DNA of 64,000 bases from the NCBI GenBank assembly GCA_965153355.1, contig OZ231126.1:73904001-73968000 (forward strand), given 5' to 3'. The notes under the pieces were generated by a model. It was not told the origin of the DNA. It saw nothing but the letters and a program-made list of their open reading frames with translations, and did no database searches. The stretch comes from Flaccisagitta enflata. Lineage: Eukaryota; Chaetognatha; Sagittoidea; Aphragmophora. How positions within the stretch are numbered: the first letter of the stretch is position 1; each line of letters starts with the position of its first letter. The position numbers and the translations under genes were made by a program. Positions 36,686-48,700 of the stretch are shown piece after piece.

Positions 36686-37933
36686 CTCCCAGGAAATTTT
36701 ATGAAAAAACGTCGGAATAAAGAAATTCTTTTATTCCATTTGGGAATCAAAAAAATTTCATCATGTCAGTTCAAGATTTCAAAAAAAGGAAAAAAAATGT
36801 TAACGCATACCGTATGATCGTACCTCGTACGTTGCCGCAGGCAAAATAAGGAGAAAAAGATAAAAATGTATTTTTCTTCAATTTCAGTAACAAATTAGAT
36901 TTATTCAAATGAAGTAACTGCCGGACTTTATCGATGATTTATGGTTAAAGCATGTTCTCTGCTCGTTGATACAGATTTTAAATGGAACCGTATGACTAAA
37001 GGCATTCTTCAGTCTATTTTTTTTAGAAAAAAAAAGACAAAATAAAAAAATATAAATGAAAGAGAAGAAAAAGACAAGAAAATTAAAGAAATAATCTTTA
37101 ACTATGATTTTTGTCTTGTTTTATGACTATTTTGTAATGGGCAAAGACGTAAAAATCGATGCATCTCATTCAACTTAAGAACACAAACACAAACACTAGC
37201 GTTTCCCGTAGGTACACACTAGCGTTTCATACACAACACATTTGAACATAATCAGTTGATGACATTTTATAATTCTAATGCTTGTAAATTTTGATCTCCT
37301 GATCTTTGGCCATATGATAGGGACATGAAGCCACTTAGCTGCAACTTTTATGATGATTGGATATAAGACATTCGGACACTTGGACATAGTGGTGCAGATT
37401 CCGTGTAGCTAAGTAGCAATGCTACGCAGCAGGGAGCCTGAAATATGCGGCAGGGGCATCAGACTGGGATAGAAATATATGAAAAATTCATGAAATTATG
37501 GAAAATCAAAAAGATTGTAAGAATAGAGAATGCAGAAGGCAAAAAGATGAATATGGGGACTGAAATATCGTTGCTTATCATAGTTACGAAGGTGAAATGC
37601 AAGGAAGTGCTTTCTGTGCAATTTCAATGTGCGGCAGCAAAGGTTATCAATTTCTGCTGCGCGGCAGCTTCCGGAATCTGAACATCTTATGTTTAAAAAA
37701 TATACAAAAAATAAAAGTAACAGACATGACAAATTTCCCGTCGATTTTAAAGGATTCATAAAAAAAACAAAAAAAACAATACAAACCGCCCAAGGCCCAA
37801 ATTTTTTAGAAAAAGAGTATTGAGAAAACAAATCCTAACATTTGGAGGGGAAAATGAATTCTAGCATTGGAGCAAATAGTCCCCAAATGTTTAAAAAGAC
37901 AAAAAACGAATTCAACCCAATGTTTTTAATTCC

Positions 37934-38170
37934 TTTTTTGGTCGCTTTCTACGCTACTCTATGAGAGGGTTTATCCGTCGGTCCAATGGAGGGTAAAGCA
38001 ATTTTTTGGATGACGCAAACTCGTTCGAGACAGTGATTTCTAAGCATTTCTTTTCCTGCTCAGCCACATAACGGCCCCTACCCACCCTCATAACTGGCCC
38101 TGTCCAGCCGCATTACTGTCCCTATCCACCCGCAAGAGAAGGATCATTTATCCGGTATCCGACCTTGTTT
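37934..38170 (+). mobile_element. Hairpin-ended repeat, diverged
   Basis: Counterpart of 9848-10090: TTTTTTGGTCGCTTTCTACGC start, GTCGGTCC, and GACCTTGTTT end. Confidence 0.65.
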
Positions 38171-38406
38171 CATCTCATTTTTCTCAAGACGGAGAGAGGT
38201 CAAAATCGCCAAAAATTTGACCTGAAAGACGGTTTTTCCCGCAAAAAGGTCCCATTTTTAGCTTTTTTTCTCGTCCCCATTCCACAAATTAAGTTCCTCT
38301 TATCACATCTATGGCACTCTACTCTCCGTCCGCCTGTGCGTCCGTCCGTCTGTACATGTGTCTGTATGTTTGTCCGTCTCATCTGTTTCCGTCTCCATTA
38401 GTGATG

Positions 38407-38660
38407 TGGAAGCGGAAGCGGAAGCGGAAGCGGAAGCGGGTGGAAGCGGTACTTTATCAGTGGAAGCGGAAGCGGAAGCGGAAGCGGTTTTCAAAATCTT
38501 GGTGGAAGCGGAAGCGGAAGCGGAAGCGGTTTTCAGAATCTTGATGGAAGCGGAAGCGGAAGCGGAAGCGGAAATTAGAAATCTAATGGAAGCGGAAGCG
38601 GAAGCGGAAGCGGATATAGTGGAAGCGGAAGCGGAAGCGGTAAAAGCTTCCGCTTCCACT
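38407..38660 (+). repeat. Left subterminal GGAAGC hexamer blocks
   Basis: About six blocks of tandem GGAAGC separated by linkers such as TTTTCAAAATCTTGGT. In hAT elements, subterminal repeats are known transposase binding sites; that role here is inferred. Confidence 0.85.
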
Positions 38661-38939
38661 CATGAATATCACTATTACTATTGGGTTTATAATATTGGGT
38701 TTAGAATATTCTTGTGCATTAAATTTTCCCAATATATAAAAATAATTTTATAATTTTTATAGTACAATACAATACAATATTAAAGAAAACAGTAAGGAAG
38801 ATAATCAAGGGAGAGTAAAACATATGAGAGAAAATTGTAATTAGATGAATAGGAGAAAGAAGAATATTCAAGAATGTGAGAGAGAACAGAATAAGTAGAA
38901 AAAGTGAGAAATGAAAAAGAAGAGGAAGATAAGGATTAT

Positions 38940-39544
38940 ATTAAAGTAAGAGAGGGTGAAAAATAAAAAAAAAGGAAGAAGAAAAGGAAATTTGAGAGTG
39001 AGTGAAAGATAAAGGAGAGGAGGAGCAAGAGTTTAAGGAAGAAGAGGAGGAGGAAGAAGAAGAAGAGTTTGTGTGAAAGATAAGGGAGAGGAGGAGGAAG
39101 ATGAGGAATACACATCTATGAGGGTAAAAGTGAGTAGCTAGAGCTTTAGGGGATGAAGAGGAGGAGGCTGAAAAAAAAAGAAATATGGATGAGAAAGAAA
39201 AAGAAAGAGAAACAAAAGAGAGAGATAGAGAGAAAGAGAGAGAGAGTGGGTGAAAAATATAAAAAAAAGGAAGAGGAAAAGGAAATTTGAGAGTGAGTGA
39301 AAGGAGAGGAGGAGCAAAAGTTTAAGGAGGAGGAGGAGGAAGAGGAAGAAGAAGAAATTGTTTGAGTCAGTGAAAAATGTAGGAGAGGAAGAAGAAGAGT
39401 TTGTGTAACAGATAAGGGAGAGGAGGAGGAAGATGAGGAATACACATCTATGAGGGTAAAATTGTGTAGCTAGAGCTTTTGGGGATGAAGAGGAGGAGGC
39501 TGAAAAAAAAGAAACATGGATGAGAAAGAAAGAGAGAGAGAAAC

Positions 39545-39586
<42 letters not shown>

Positions 39587-39600
39587 TACATAGAGAGATA
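38940..39600. repeat. Purine-rich tandem duplication, about 300-330-bp unit, two copies
   Basis: Both copies contain GGAAATTTGAGAGTGAGTGA, GATGAGGAATACACATCTATG and AGCTAGAGCTTT. Offsets are 295 bp early and 332 bp late, so the copies differ by an indel. Confidence 0.8.
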
Positions 39601-39745
39601 GCAAAAAATCAGATAATAACAAGAAGAAAAATGAAGTTTTTATCAAACAAAAAAAATAGAAATATTTATTTGCAGCATTTATCTAATCAAATTAAAAAGA
39701 ATATTACAACCTTTAAATCATTATAAATACTTAGTTTATCATTAA

Positions 39746-39872
39746 CAAAGCCGTATACACTCCCTGTCAGTCGAGGATAGGTGGGCATGGGCAGTTTTGA
39801 AAAAAACTTTTTACAATTTGAATATGATTTGACCAACCAGCCAGTTCTATAGTCCCATGTCCGCGACTGAAA
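39746..39872 (-). mobile_element. Hairpin-ended repeat nested in the hAT-like element
   Basis: The plus strand reads AACAAAGCCGTATACAC, AGGTGGGCATGGGCAG, GACCAACCAGCC, then TAGTCCCATGTCCGCGACTGAAAA. Degenerate but recognisable at both ends. Confidence 0.6.
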
Positions 39873-40115
39873 ATCTATTTAGATATTGTGTAATGCATAA
39901 TATAAAATTAAAATGTATTGTATGCAATTTCTACATGTATTGTATTAGTATTGCATTGTATTGTCGAAATATAAAAAATTATTGTTTTAGTATTATATAG
40001 TTGACAGAAATGCTGAATTTATTATTTTTATAATATATTTTATATTTGTTACTTTTTCTGTCTGCCTAACAGTTAGGCTCATCTCTTGGTTGATAAATTA
40101 ACCTTTTTAATTATA

Positions 40116-40413
40116 CAGGGGTGTATATAATTGAGTTGCTTTTGATTTTTTTCCCCCCCTGCCTTTGATTTTCTTCCCCACGTCGCGTTGTAATATCTAT
40201 CATTTTCTTCCACATAAGGCACTGAAACAGTGTAGTTAAGGTTTAAATAATGTTAAATTGTGTTTTACTAATCAGTATTTATGATTTGGTACTGCCAAAA
40301 GTTATTTTTTGCCCTTAATTTTCTTTTTTTCTCTTTCCCCCTTTGATTTCCTTCCCCATCACCAAACCTTTGATTTCACCAGGGGGGGGGAAACTCAATT
40401 ATATACAGGCCTG
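40116..40413. mobile_element. TA-flanked MITE nested in the hAT-like element, 298 bp
   Basis: Inverted ends CAGGGGTGTATATAATTGAG and CAGGCCTGTATATAATTGAG (complement of the right end) are flanked by TA at 40114-40115 and 40414-40415. Tc1/mariner-type target choice; no coding capacity. Confidence 0.8.
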
Positions 40414-40709
40414 TAATAATAATAAATCAAAATTTGACTTTTTTCTAAAAATAACTGATTATTTTAAAGTTTTTTTTGATAGTGATACTTACAGTATTGT
40501 ACCAAAAATATAATTGATTCATTCAAAATAGTTTAAAATAAAACATAAAGGAAAAGGTAGCCTTTCTTACATTAATACATTGTAACGTATCATAATTATA
40601 CATTTCTATTACAAAAATGCTTATTTTTATTATTCAGGATTCTTGTGTCTGTTGAAATGGAAATTCTTTTATATTTGAAGATTAAAATCAGATGTTATAG
40701 GGTTCATTT

Positions 40710-40925
40710 AGCGGAAGCGGAAGTGGAAGCGGAAGCGGAAGCGGAAGCGGAAGCGGAAGCAGAAATAATTTATAAAATGGAAGCGGAAGCGGAAGCGGAA
40801 GCGAAAAAAATTATTTAAATGGAAGCGGAAGCGGAAGCGGAAGCGGAAAAAAATTTTTAAATGGAAGCGGAAGCGGAAGCGGAAGTGAAAAAATATTTTG
40901 AAATGGAAGCGGAAGCGGAAGCGGT
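40710..40925 (+). repeat. Right subterminal GGAAGC hexamer blocks
   Basis: About five blocks of GGAAGC with linkers such as AAAAAAATTTTTAAAT. Orientation matches the left array instead of mirroring it. Confidence 0.85.
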
Positions 40926-41022
40926 TCAAAAATTTGGCGCTTCCACATCACTAGTCTCCATCTGCCTGACTGTCAGTCTGTCTTTTTTTCTGCATTATTC
41001 CGTATCAGCTATTGTCTGTCTG

Positions 41023-41028
<6 letters not shown>

Positions 41029-41089
<61 letters not shown>
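41029..41089. repeat. (CT)n microsatellite
   Basis: Counterpart of 9405-9548. Confidence 0.95.
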
Positions 41090-41092
<3 letters not shown>

Positions 41093-42653
41093 TTTTTTTC
41101 CTTCAGTCTTGGAAAACATTTTGGCATTTATGAAATCCGTGTGAGCAAGAGTACCCTCCCCTCCTCTCTGCCCCTCTCAAGAGCCTCATAACACCCTCCC
41201 CCGGGCATCAACCCCCTCCTCCTTCAGTGCCCTTAAGTTGTTTGGGCTCATTCTTTTTTGGCGGCAGAAAAATCGAATTTTTATTTCCAAGCTTTCAGTT
41301 TTTTACTTGTTAATTTTCTATTTCCCTCTTATCTGTTTCAAATACAAGGAAGTAAAAGGACGAGTGTTGGGGGAGGAGGAGACGTGAATTGGGGGGAGGA
41401 GAAAGAGAGTAAGGGGAGGAGCGAGTGATAAGGCAGCGCAGATTTTAGTCATTATCAACGGAAAACCAGAGGAGGTTTTTAACGCGATTTGTATCATGAA
41501 AACGGAAACATGCTTTTGTTTTAGTTGGTTGTCAGTGTCAATTGTCAGTCAACTCGTCACCCAAGATGACTTGTCAAGTTATCATGGGGCAACGTACTGT
41601 TAAGGCTTGATATTCAATGATCACTAGATTGGACTCAATTAGCGCACACTGTTGAAATTCCATTACAAAGCAACTTTCGTGTCCCAATTGCAAAATTAGA
41701 ACAATATCCTCTCGCAAAATCAATTTGGACTAAATCTAGGCACCACGTCATCAATGCTGTTGTTGAATAGAATGACTATGGGAGATGCTTCTCTCACAAC
41801 TACAGCAATCAATTTTACACAACTGCAGCATTGTTGACGTAGTGCCTAGATCATTTGGGTGCTTCACATAGCAAAAGTTGGGAGTATCCTACTGGGGGAA
41901 TATGGAGGAACAAAAATCATGAAGATTACCATTTTCCTTTTTTCAAAATTCATTCATCTTCCGTTTTTGTTTTAGCCTTAAAGTTTCCACAGATTTCCCA
42001 GAATTCAGCAAATGCAAATGGAACATGATTTATCTTGAGAGCTGGGAAAAAAATTTTTTGTGAAAGCCCGAAATGAGCACAGCCTGCTGATCATCTAATC
42101 CTAAACATTTTGGGTGAGCATGCATGCTGTCACCGAACCATGTGTGACACCGATTGCAATAGAACTAGGTTCCAGTAGTTGCTGATTTGCAAAACAAAAC
42201 TCAACACGATTCAGTGTGACATTTTTTCCCATACTTCATATTCTTTGATGATTTCCATAGACGCATAAGTTCAAAACGACTTTTTGCCTGTGAGAAAGTG
42301 ACGTAAGGTGTTTGGATTCGTCCCTGATGTCAAAATCATGCTAGCAATCTCGTCAATTAGTAAAAGTTTTTTTCGCGTTTTGAGTCCTTACTTCAGGTGC
42401 TTGACTTTTACACGGCGTTTTTTTTTTTTGGGGGGGGGGGCATGATGTAAAAATACCTCTCCTCTAAGGGCGCCTACTATCGCTTACGCAAATGCGCCGT
42501 ATGGTTGCTTAAAAAAACAAAAACGGACCTGGATGAGATCGGGCTCCATGTCTGAGAGCAAACTGGAATGAAATAAGATTGTTTGTTGTGTTCCACGATA
42601 GTGGAACACTAAGTATTCAAAAATTCTCCGTTTGTCCGTCCGTCCGTCCATCC

Positions 42654-44372
42654 GTCCCAGTTTTTTCCTATGTAAAAATGTATGTCACGCAACCCAGTTT
42701 TCTCCAATGTATGAAAGTTGGACAACATTACTACTCAACCCTACTTTGATAAAGGATGAGAGCCTTTGGAGCTCTCACTGTATGTCACACAGCCCAGAAT
42801 TCTCCGATGGATGTCACACAGCCCAGAATTCTCCAATGTATGTCACACCACCCGGTTTTCTCTGATGTATGTCACACAGCTTAGAATTCTCCGATGTATG
42901 TCACACCACCCAGTTTTCTCCGATGTATGTCACAAAGTCCAGAATTCTCCGATATATGTCACACCACCCAGTTTTTTCCAATGTATGTCACATAGCCCAG
43001 AATTCTCCAATGTATGTCACACCACCCAGTTTTCTACAATGTATGTCACACAGCCCAGAATTCTCCAATGTATGTCACAACACCCAGTTTTCTCCGATGT
43101 ATGTCACACAGCTTAGAATTCTCCGATGTATGTCACACCACCCAGTTTTCTCCGATGTATGTCACACAGCCCAGAATTCTCCGATGTATGTCACACCACC
43201 CAGTTTTCTCCAATGTATGTCACATAGCCCAGAATTCTCCAATGTATGTCACACCACCCAGTTTTCTCCGATGTATGTCACACAGCCCAGAATTCTCCGA
43301 TGTATGTCACACCACCCAGTTTTCTCCGATGTATGTCACACAGCCCAGAATTCTCCAATGTATGTCACACCACCCAGTTTTCTCCGATGTATGTCACACA
43401 GCCCAGAATTCTCCGATGTCTGTCACACAGCCCAGAATTCTCCGATGTATGTCACACCACCCAGTTTTCTCCGATGTATGTCACACAGCTTAGAATTCTC
43501 CGATGTATTTCACACCACCCAGTTTTCTCCGATATATGTCACACAGCCCAAAATTCTCCGAAGTATGTCACACCACCCAGTTTTCTCCAATGTATGTCAC
43601 ATAGCCCAGAATTCTCTAATGTATGTCACACCACCCAGTTTTCTCCGATGTATGTCACATAGCCCAGAATTCTCGGATGTATGTCACACAGCCCAGAATT
43701 CTCCAATGTATGTCACACCACCCAGTTTTCTCCGATGTATGTCACACAGCTTAGAATTCTCCGATGTATGTCACACCACCCAGTTTTCTCCGATGTATGT
43801 CACACTGCCCAGAATTCCCGGATGTATGTTACACCACCCAGTTTTCTCCGATGAATGTTACATAGCCCAGAATTCTCCAATGTATGTCACACCACCCAGT
43901 TTTTTCCGATGTATGTCACACAGCCCAGAATTCTCCGATGTATGTAACACCACCCAGTTTTCTCCGATGTATGTCACATAGCCCAGAATTCTCTGATGTA
44001 TGTCACACCACCCAGTTTTCTCCGATGTATATCACACAGCCCAGAATTCTCCGATGTATATCACACAGCCCAGAATTCTCTGATGCATGTCACACCACCC
44101 AGTTTTCTCCGATGTATGTCACACAGCTTAGAATTCTCCAATGTATGTCACACCACCCAGTTTTCTCCGATGTATGTCACACAGCCCAAAATTCTCCCAT
44201 GTATGTCACACCACCCAGTTTTCTCTGATGTATGTCACAGAGCCCAGAATTCTCCAAAGTGTGTCACACAGCCCAGAATTCTCTGATATATGTCACACCA
44301 CCCAGTTTTTCTCCAATGAATGTCACACAGCCCTTTATTCTTTGATGTATGTCACACTACCCAGTTTGTTCC
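42654..44372 (+). repeat. 29-bp satellite with a 58-bp two-monomer order
   Basis: About 58 monomers of 29 bp starting GTATGTCACA. Type A continues CCACCCAGTTTTCTCCGAT and type B continues CAGCCCAGAATTCTCCGAT; they mostly alternate A-B, with occasional B-B runs. Neither monomer has a stop in any forward frame, so all three frames stay open over long stretches, including 370 codons at 42869-43981. I do not regard these as genes. Confidence 0.95.
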
Positions 44373-44620
44373 AATGTATGAAAGTTGGACAACATTACTA
44401 CTCAACCCTACTCATATCGGACAAGTTGGGTCGGATTTTTTTTACTAATTTTTTCTTGACTAAATGTAAGCAGTATTAGATGTGAGGGTGGGCAAGGTCC
44501 CTCACTGCCTTGAAAGCCTCACAAGACACAGGGTGCGTTTCTACTCCAAGCCAGAGTCGCGATACTGAGGCAGGTTTTGAAATTCGCGTTTTTACCACCC
44601 TCATCCTGAAAAAAATATTG

Positions 44621-44706
44621 GTCTCTTGCAGGGATCGAACCTATGTTCAAAAGCAATATCTTCTAAGGTTTGAAGTCTACGCCCAAACCATCTGCGCCAC
44701 CGAGAC
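44621..44706 (-). tRNA. Degenerate class II tRNA-like sequence (SINE head or pseudogene)
   Basis: On the minus strand an A box TGGCGCAGATGG and a B box GGTTCGATCCC are spaced as in a class II tRNA. The acceptor pairs at five of seven positions (GTCTC with GAGAC), and a GCGC/GCGT D stem and most of a T stem form. The anticodon stem does not pair well, so it is a tRNA-derived repeat rather than a working tRNA. Confidence 0.55.
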
Positions 44707-44857
44707 TCGTACACATTGTCTTGAAATCATTTTTGGTACACTTGTTTAAAAAAAAGGCAATTGAAGAGGATGGCCACTACAGAACTGAACCTCCATAAAG
44801 TGATCCAAAGTTCTAGAATAAGGCCACCAAAATTCACCTTATTTGAGAATTTGCCGT

Positions 44858-44947
44858 AATGGCGTGGCTGGTAAGGGCGTTGACTTCGGCTACTATAAAG
44901 TCAATTTCTTCACACAACTCTGAGTAGATTCGATTCTACCTTGTGCT
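44858..44947 (+). tRNA. Second degenerate tRNA-like sequence
   Basis: A-box-like TGGCGTGGCTGG at 44860-44871 and B-box-like GATTCGATTCT at 44927-44937. TTGACT...AGTCAA could form an anticodon stem with an enlarged loop. It faces away from the first. Confidence 0.35.
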
Positions 44948-45540
44948 TCAATTTTTTCAGGAAGAGTGAAGTATAATCGCGATTTGCAGAACCCACATAA
45001 GAATCGTGTATCTGTCTTTGAGTAGAAACACACCCACAGAGGGTGGGTAAAAAATGTATTTACTCGCCTAAACGTGACCGCTGGCATAATTAAATGAGCC
45101 CATTTCGAATGTATGCCTATGTTTGTTCTAACAGAGAGTTGCTCACTTGGGTTGGGAAACTTGACGTCTGCGCGCAATTTGTAGAAAAATTTCTTCTTTA
45201 GAGCGTGACTTGGTGATCGTCAGGAATTCTGCCAAAACTACTTCAGTCAGTTACTTTTCACGACGGTAATGATTTTCTTAAAACGCAGGTGAAATGGAAA
45301 AATCTTAGGTTCACAATTTGTCTGGCCATCTTCTATTTTTTCCTTACAAATAAAATTGTTTGGAGCTCTACTCGCTTGTTTTGCCTACTGTAATACGGCC
45401 CTTATTTAGAGCAATGTTTACTTAAGGATGAGAGCCTTTGGAGCTCTCACTGGTGTTTAATCTGGACCCATCACAACTATCCTTAGTACGTCACACAGCC
45501 CTGTATTCTCCACTGTATGTCACACAACCCCGCTTTCTCC

Positions 45541-45797
45541 TCACACACATATATACACACACACACATGCACACACACACAGACATTCACAGGAGGCAGT
45601 GGGACCGCCCAAAGGCGACAGTGGGACCGCCCACAGGTGGCAGTGGGACCACCCACAGGTGGCAGTGGGACCGTCCACAGGCGGCAGTGGGGCTGCCCAC
45701 AGGCGGCGGTGGGACCACCCACAGGCGGCAGTGAGGCCGCCCATAGGCGGCAGTGAGGTCGCCCATGGATGGTAGTTAGGCCGCCCACAGGCGGCCA
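45541..45797. repeat. CA run followed by a 22-bp minisatellite
   Basis: An imperfect CA run to 45587 precedes about nine units of AGGCGGCAGTGGGACCGCCCAC (22 bp), each of which can form a GGCGG/CCGCC hairpin. Confidence 0.9.
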
Positions 45798-48700
45798 TTA
45801 TCTATAACACAGATTTTTCTGGTTATTATTATTAGATTTGTTTTATGAATTATTGCCCTTCTTTTTCACGCCAAATCAAGTTTTTGTGGAACACAATATG
45901 GCGAACGCCACTAGTTTTCTTATCCACTTAATTGCAGGATTATTTTTTGTTTGCATCTAAGCTAGTATGGACTATGGAAAGAACTAAAGTTCAAGCAAAC
46001 ACAATTTTCTGGTTTCTCTTCGATCAAAACGAATCCCAACTCTACAAGAAGCTTTGTCTGTCCATCTGTCAATCTTTCTGTTTGTCCATCCATCTACTTT
46101 TCCGTCAATATGTCCGTCTATTTGTCCATCTAAGTCAAAAAGTGCAGTGAAAAACGCGCATTTACGTCCCTGGCCCCCCGACAGCAACGATATTGTAACC
46201 CCGGATTATTCCTTTCTCTTGTCTTTCCCTGTTTCTGTCTTCTTTCGTGTTACGACCGTCACTGGAATATCTGTGGCTACGGCTTCAAAAAAATGCAAGT
46301 CATGAGGCATACATCAAGATGCCTCTTAAAATGTGCAGAATACCTTGGGGAACACTAATTTGGGGTTCATTTCGCTCAAACTTGGTATGGCTATGATTGT
46401 CCCCCAAAAAAATGCCCGTTTTAGCCCAAAATGGCCATTTTTAGCTGTTTTTGGCCTGTAAACCCTACTTTAAAATGGTCAATTAGGCTGAAGTTTCACA
46501 GGCACATGTAGCTACATCCTATTTACCTCCCCTGGAAAGATCATGACATTTTTCCAAATTTTGGGTACTTAAAACTCTAAAAAAACTTTTTTTGACAATA
46601 CTGGACACAAAAAAATAGGCACTCACCCCCCTTGATTTTGTCCGATTTTTATAAAATTTCAACTATAGCTACTCAACGTCATGTACTACCACCACTTAAA
46701 ATTTTATGAAAATCGGACTTCATCAAAGTGCCCGAATTGGACTCCAAAGTCAAAATGCAACATTTTTGAAAATTTGACTTTTACGTGGGGACAATGACAA
46801 ATTATACAGGGGACGGATCAACCATGACCCAAACATTGTTGTTTGGGTTGTTGGTGATCTCCAAAAAAAATTGTTTAACATTTTTAACTTGTCAAAAAAA
46901 AACAATAAAAATCGCTATCATACGAAAAAGCATAAAATCTGAATTTCAGGTATCTGGAAGGTAATATCATGCCATTGACTCCTCTTAACCCCCTATGCTT
47001 CAGAACTTACATGTGTTTTTGTTCACCAATCACATTTGAACCATTGTTGCAAGCCAAAAGAAAGGTTTTAGGCTTATTTTGGCACCCAAAAAGCTCAAAA
47101 ATAGCTATTTGGGCATACCAACAACCAAAAATATGGTATTTAACCCCCTAAATCTTGTCCGATTTTAATAAAATTTAACTGTAGCATCTCAATATCATGT
47201 ACTACCACCACTTAAAGTTTTGTGGCAATCGGACTTCATTAAGATGCCCAAATTGGGTTTAAAAGTAAAAAAAAAACAACATTTTGAATTTTTGAAAATT
47301 TGATTATAATGTGGGGATGATGAAAAGTTATGCAGGGGACAGGTCAACCATGACCCAAAACATGTTGTTGAGGTTGTTAACGATCTCCAAAAAAAATTTC
47401 AGCCTTTCTTAAGCATTTTTTGTCCTTCAAAAAAGATAAATGAAATTTGCTATGTTATGAAAAATGACGAAAAATAAAAATTTTTGTTATCTGGAAGGTA
47501 ATATTAAGCCACTGACTCCTCTAACGACCTGTGCTTCAGAGCTTACATGTTTGTTTATTCACCAACCACATTTGAACCATTGTTGCAAGCAAAAAAAAGG
47601 TTACAGGCTTATTTTAGTGCTCAAAAAGCCCAAAAATCGCTATTTGAGCATTTCAGCAACAAAATCTATGGTATTTACCCCCCTTAACCTTGTCCGATTT
47701 TTGTGAAATTTGAACTGTAGCATCTCATCATCATGTTTTACCACCACCTAAAATCTTATGAAAATCGGACATCATAATAATAACCAAATCGGGCTTCAAA
47801 CTCAAACAACCGCATCTAAAATCAAAGAGAGAGACAGATAGACAGACAGAGAGAGACAGAGAACGACAGACAGACAGCCAGACAGACAGACAGACAGAGA
47901 CAGAGAGGGAGAGACAGACAGACAGACAGCAGAGAGACGGAGCAACAGACAGATAGAGAGACAGAGACAACAATGGTTCATATGTGGTTGGTGTATAAAC
48001 AAACATGTAAGCTCTGAAGCACAGGTGGTTGAGAGGAGTCAATGGCATTACATTACCTTCCAGATAGCAAAATTTCCAATTTTTAGCAATTCTTTGTAAT
48101 ACAGCAAATTTCATTTATTTTTTTTTTGTCAGACAAAAAATGTTAAATAATTGTTGAAATTCTTTTTGAGATCACGAACAACCCCAACAACATGTTTTGG
48201 GTTGTGGTTGACCCGTCCCCTGCATAATCTTTCATTGCCCCCAAGTAAAAGTCAAATTTTTAAAAATTCGAAATGTCGTTTTTTACTTTTAAACCCAATT
48301 TGGGCATCTTAGTGAAGTCTGATTGTCACAATAGCTATTTTTGAGCTTTTTGGGTGCCAAAATAAGCCAAAAACTTTTCTTTGGCTTGCCACTAGGGTTC
48401 AAATGTGATTGGTGAACAAAAAAAAACATGTAAGCTCTGAAGCACAGGGTGTTAAGAGGAGTCAATAGCATGATATTACCTTCTAGATACCTGAAATTCC
48501 AATTTTCAATATTTTTTGTATGATAGCAACTGTAATTTTTTTTTTACTGGTTAGAAATGTTAAACAAGGGTTGAAATTTGTTTTGAAGATCACCAACAAC
48601 CCAAATAACAATGTTTGGGTCATGGTTGATCCGTCCCCTGTATAATTTGTCATTGTCCCCACGTAAAAGTCAAATTTTCACAACTTTGAAATGTCGAGTT

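Larger units (their letters stand above)
38399..40953. mobile_element. hAT-like non-autonomous transposon, 2,555 bp, with GGAAGC subterminal arrays
   Basis: Terminal inverted repeats of 16 bp, TAGTGATGTGGAAGCG and its exact complement, are flanked by the exact 8-bp duplication GTCTCCAT (38391-38398 and 40954-40961). The left arm carries a single GTCTCCAT at the matching place (complement, near 9620), so the empty site is visible. TAGTG ends plus an 8-bp duplication fit the hAT superfamily. Both subterminal regions hold blocks of 3-6 GGAAGC hexamers spaced by AT-rich linkers (38407-38650 and 40710-40925), all in the same orientation. There is no transposase frame. Confidence 0.92.
44413..45424. 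repeat. Block interrupting the satellite element
   Basis: The phrase ATGAAAGTTGGACAACATTA then CTCAACCCTACT occurs at both 42711 and 44377. Its continuation GGATGAGAGCCTTTGGAGCTC follows directly near 42755 but only after a 1-kb interruption at 45425. The interruption contains two tRNA-like sequences and no gene. Confidence 0.65.
42588..45913. mobile_element. 3.3-kb satellite-bearing insertion, possibly Helentron-like
   Basis: The left arm is uninterrupted here (GTTTGTTTTCTTATCC, complement of 7994-8009). The insertion begins with the stem-loop GTGTTCCAC-GATA-GTGGAACAC and ends GTGGAACACAA, then stem-loop TGGCG-AA-CGCCA, then CTAG. The TTGTGTTCCAC subterminal inverted repeat followed by a terminal hairpin and insertion in a T run resemble Helentron-associated elements. 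A 3-bp GTT duplication is an alternative reading. It contains a 29-bp satellite, tRNA-like sequences, and CA and 22-bp repeats. Confidence 0.7.

Noticed and set aside
42654-44372. CRISPR array
   Set aside because: The 29-bp periodicity is superficially similar, but monomers abut with no unique spacers and the context is eukaryotic.
44621-44706. Functional tRNA gene
   Set aside because: Two acceptor positions and most of the anticodon stem do not pair, and the sequence lies inside a mobile insertion.
42588-45913. Canonical Helitron
   Set aside because: The 3' end CTAG with an adjacent hairpin is suggestive, but the 5' end is not TC and insertion is not between A and T; only a Helentron-like reading is kept.
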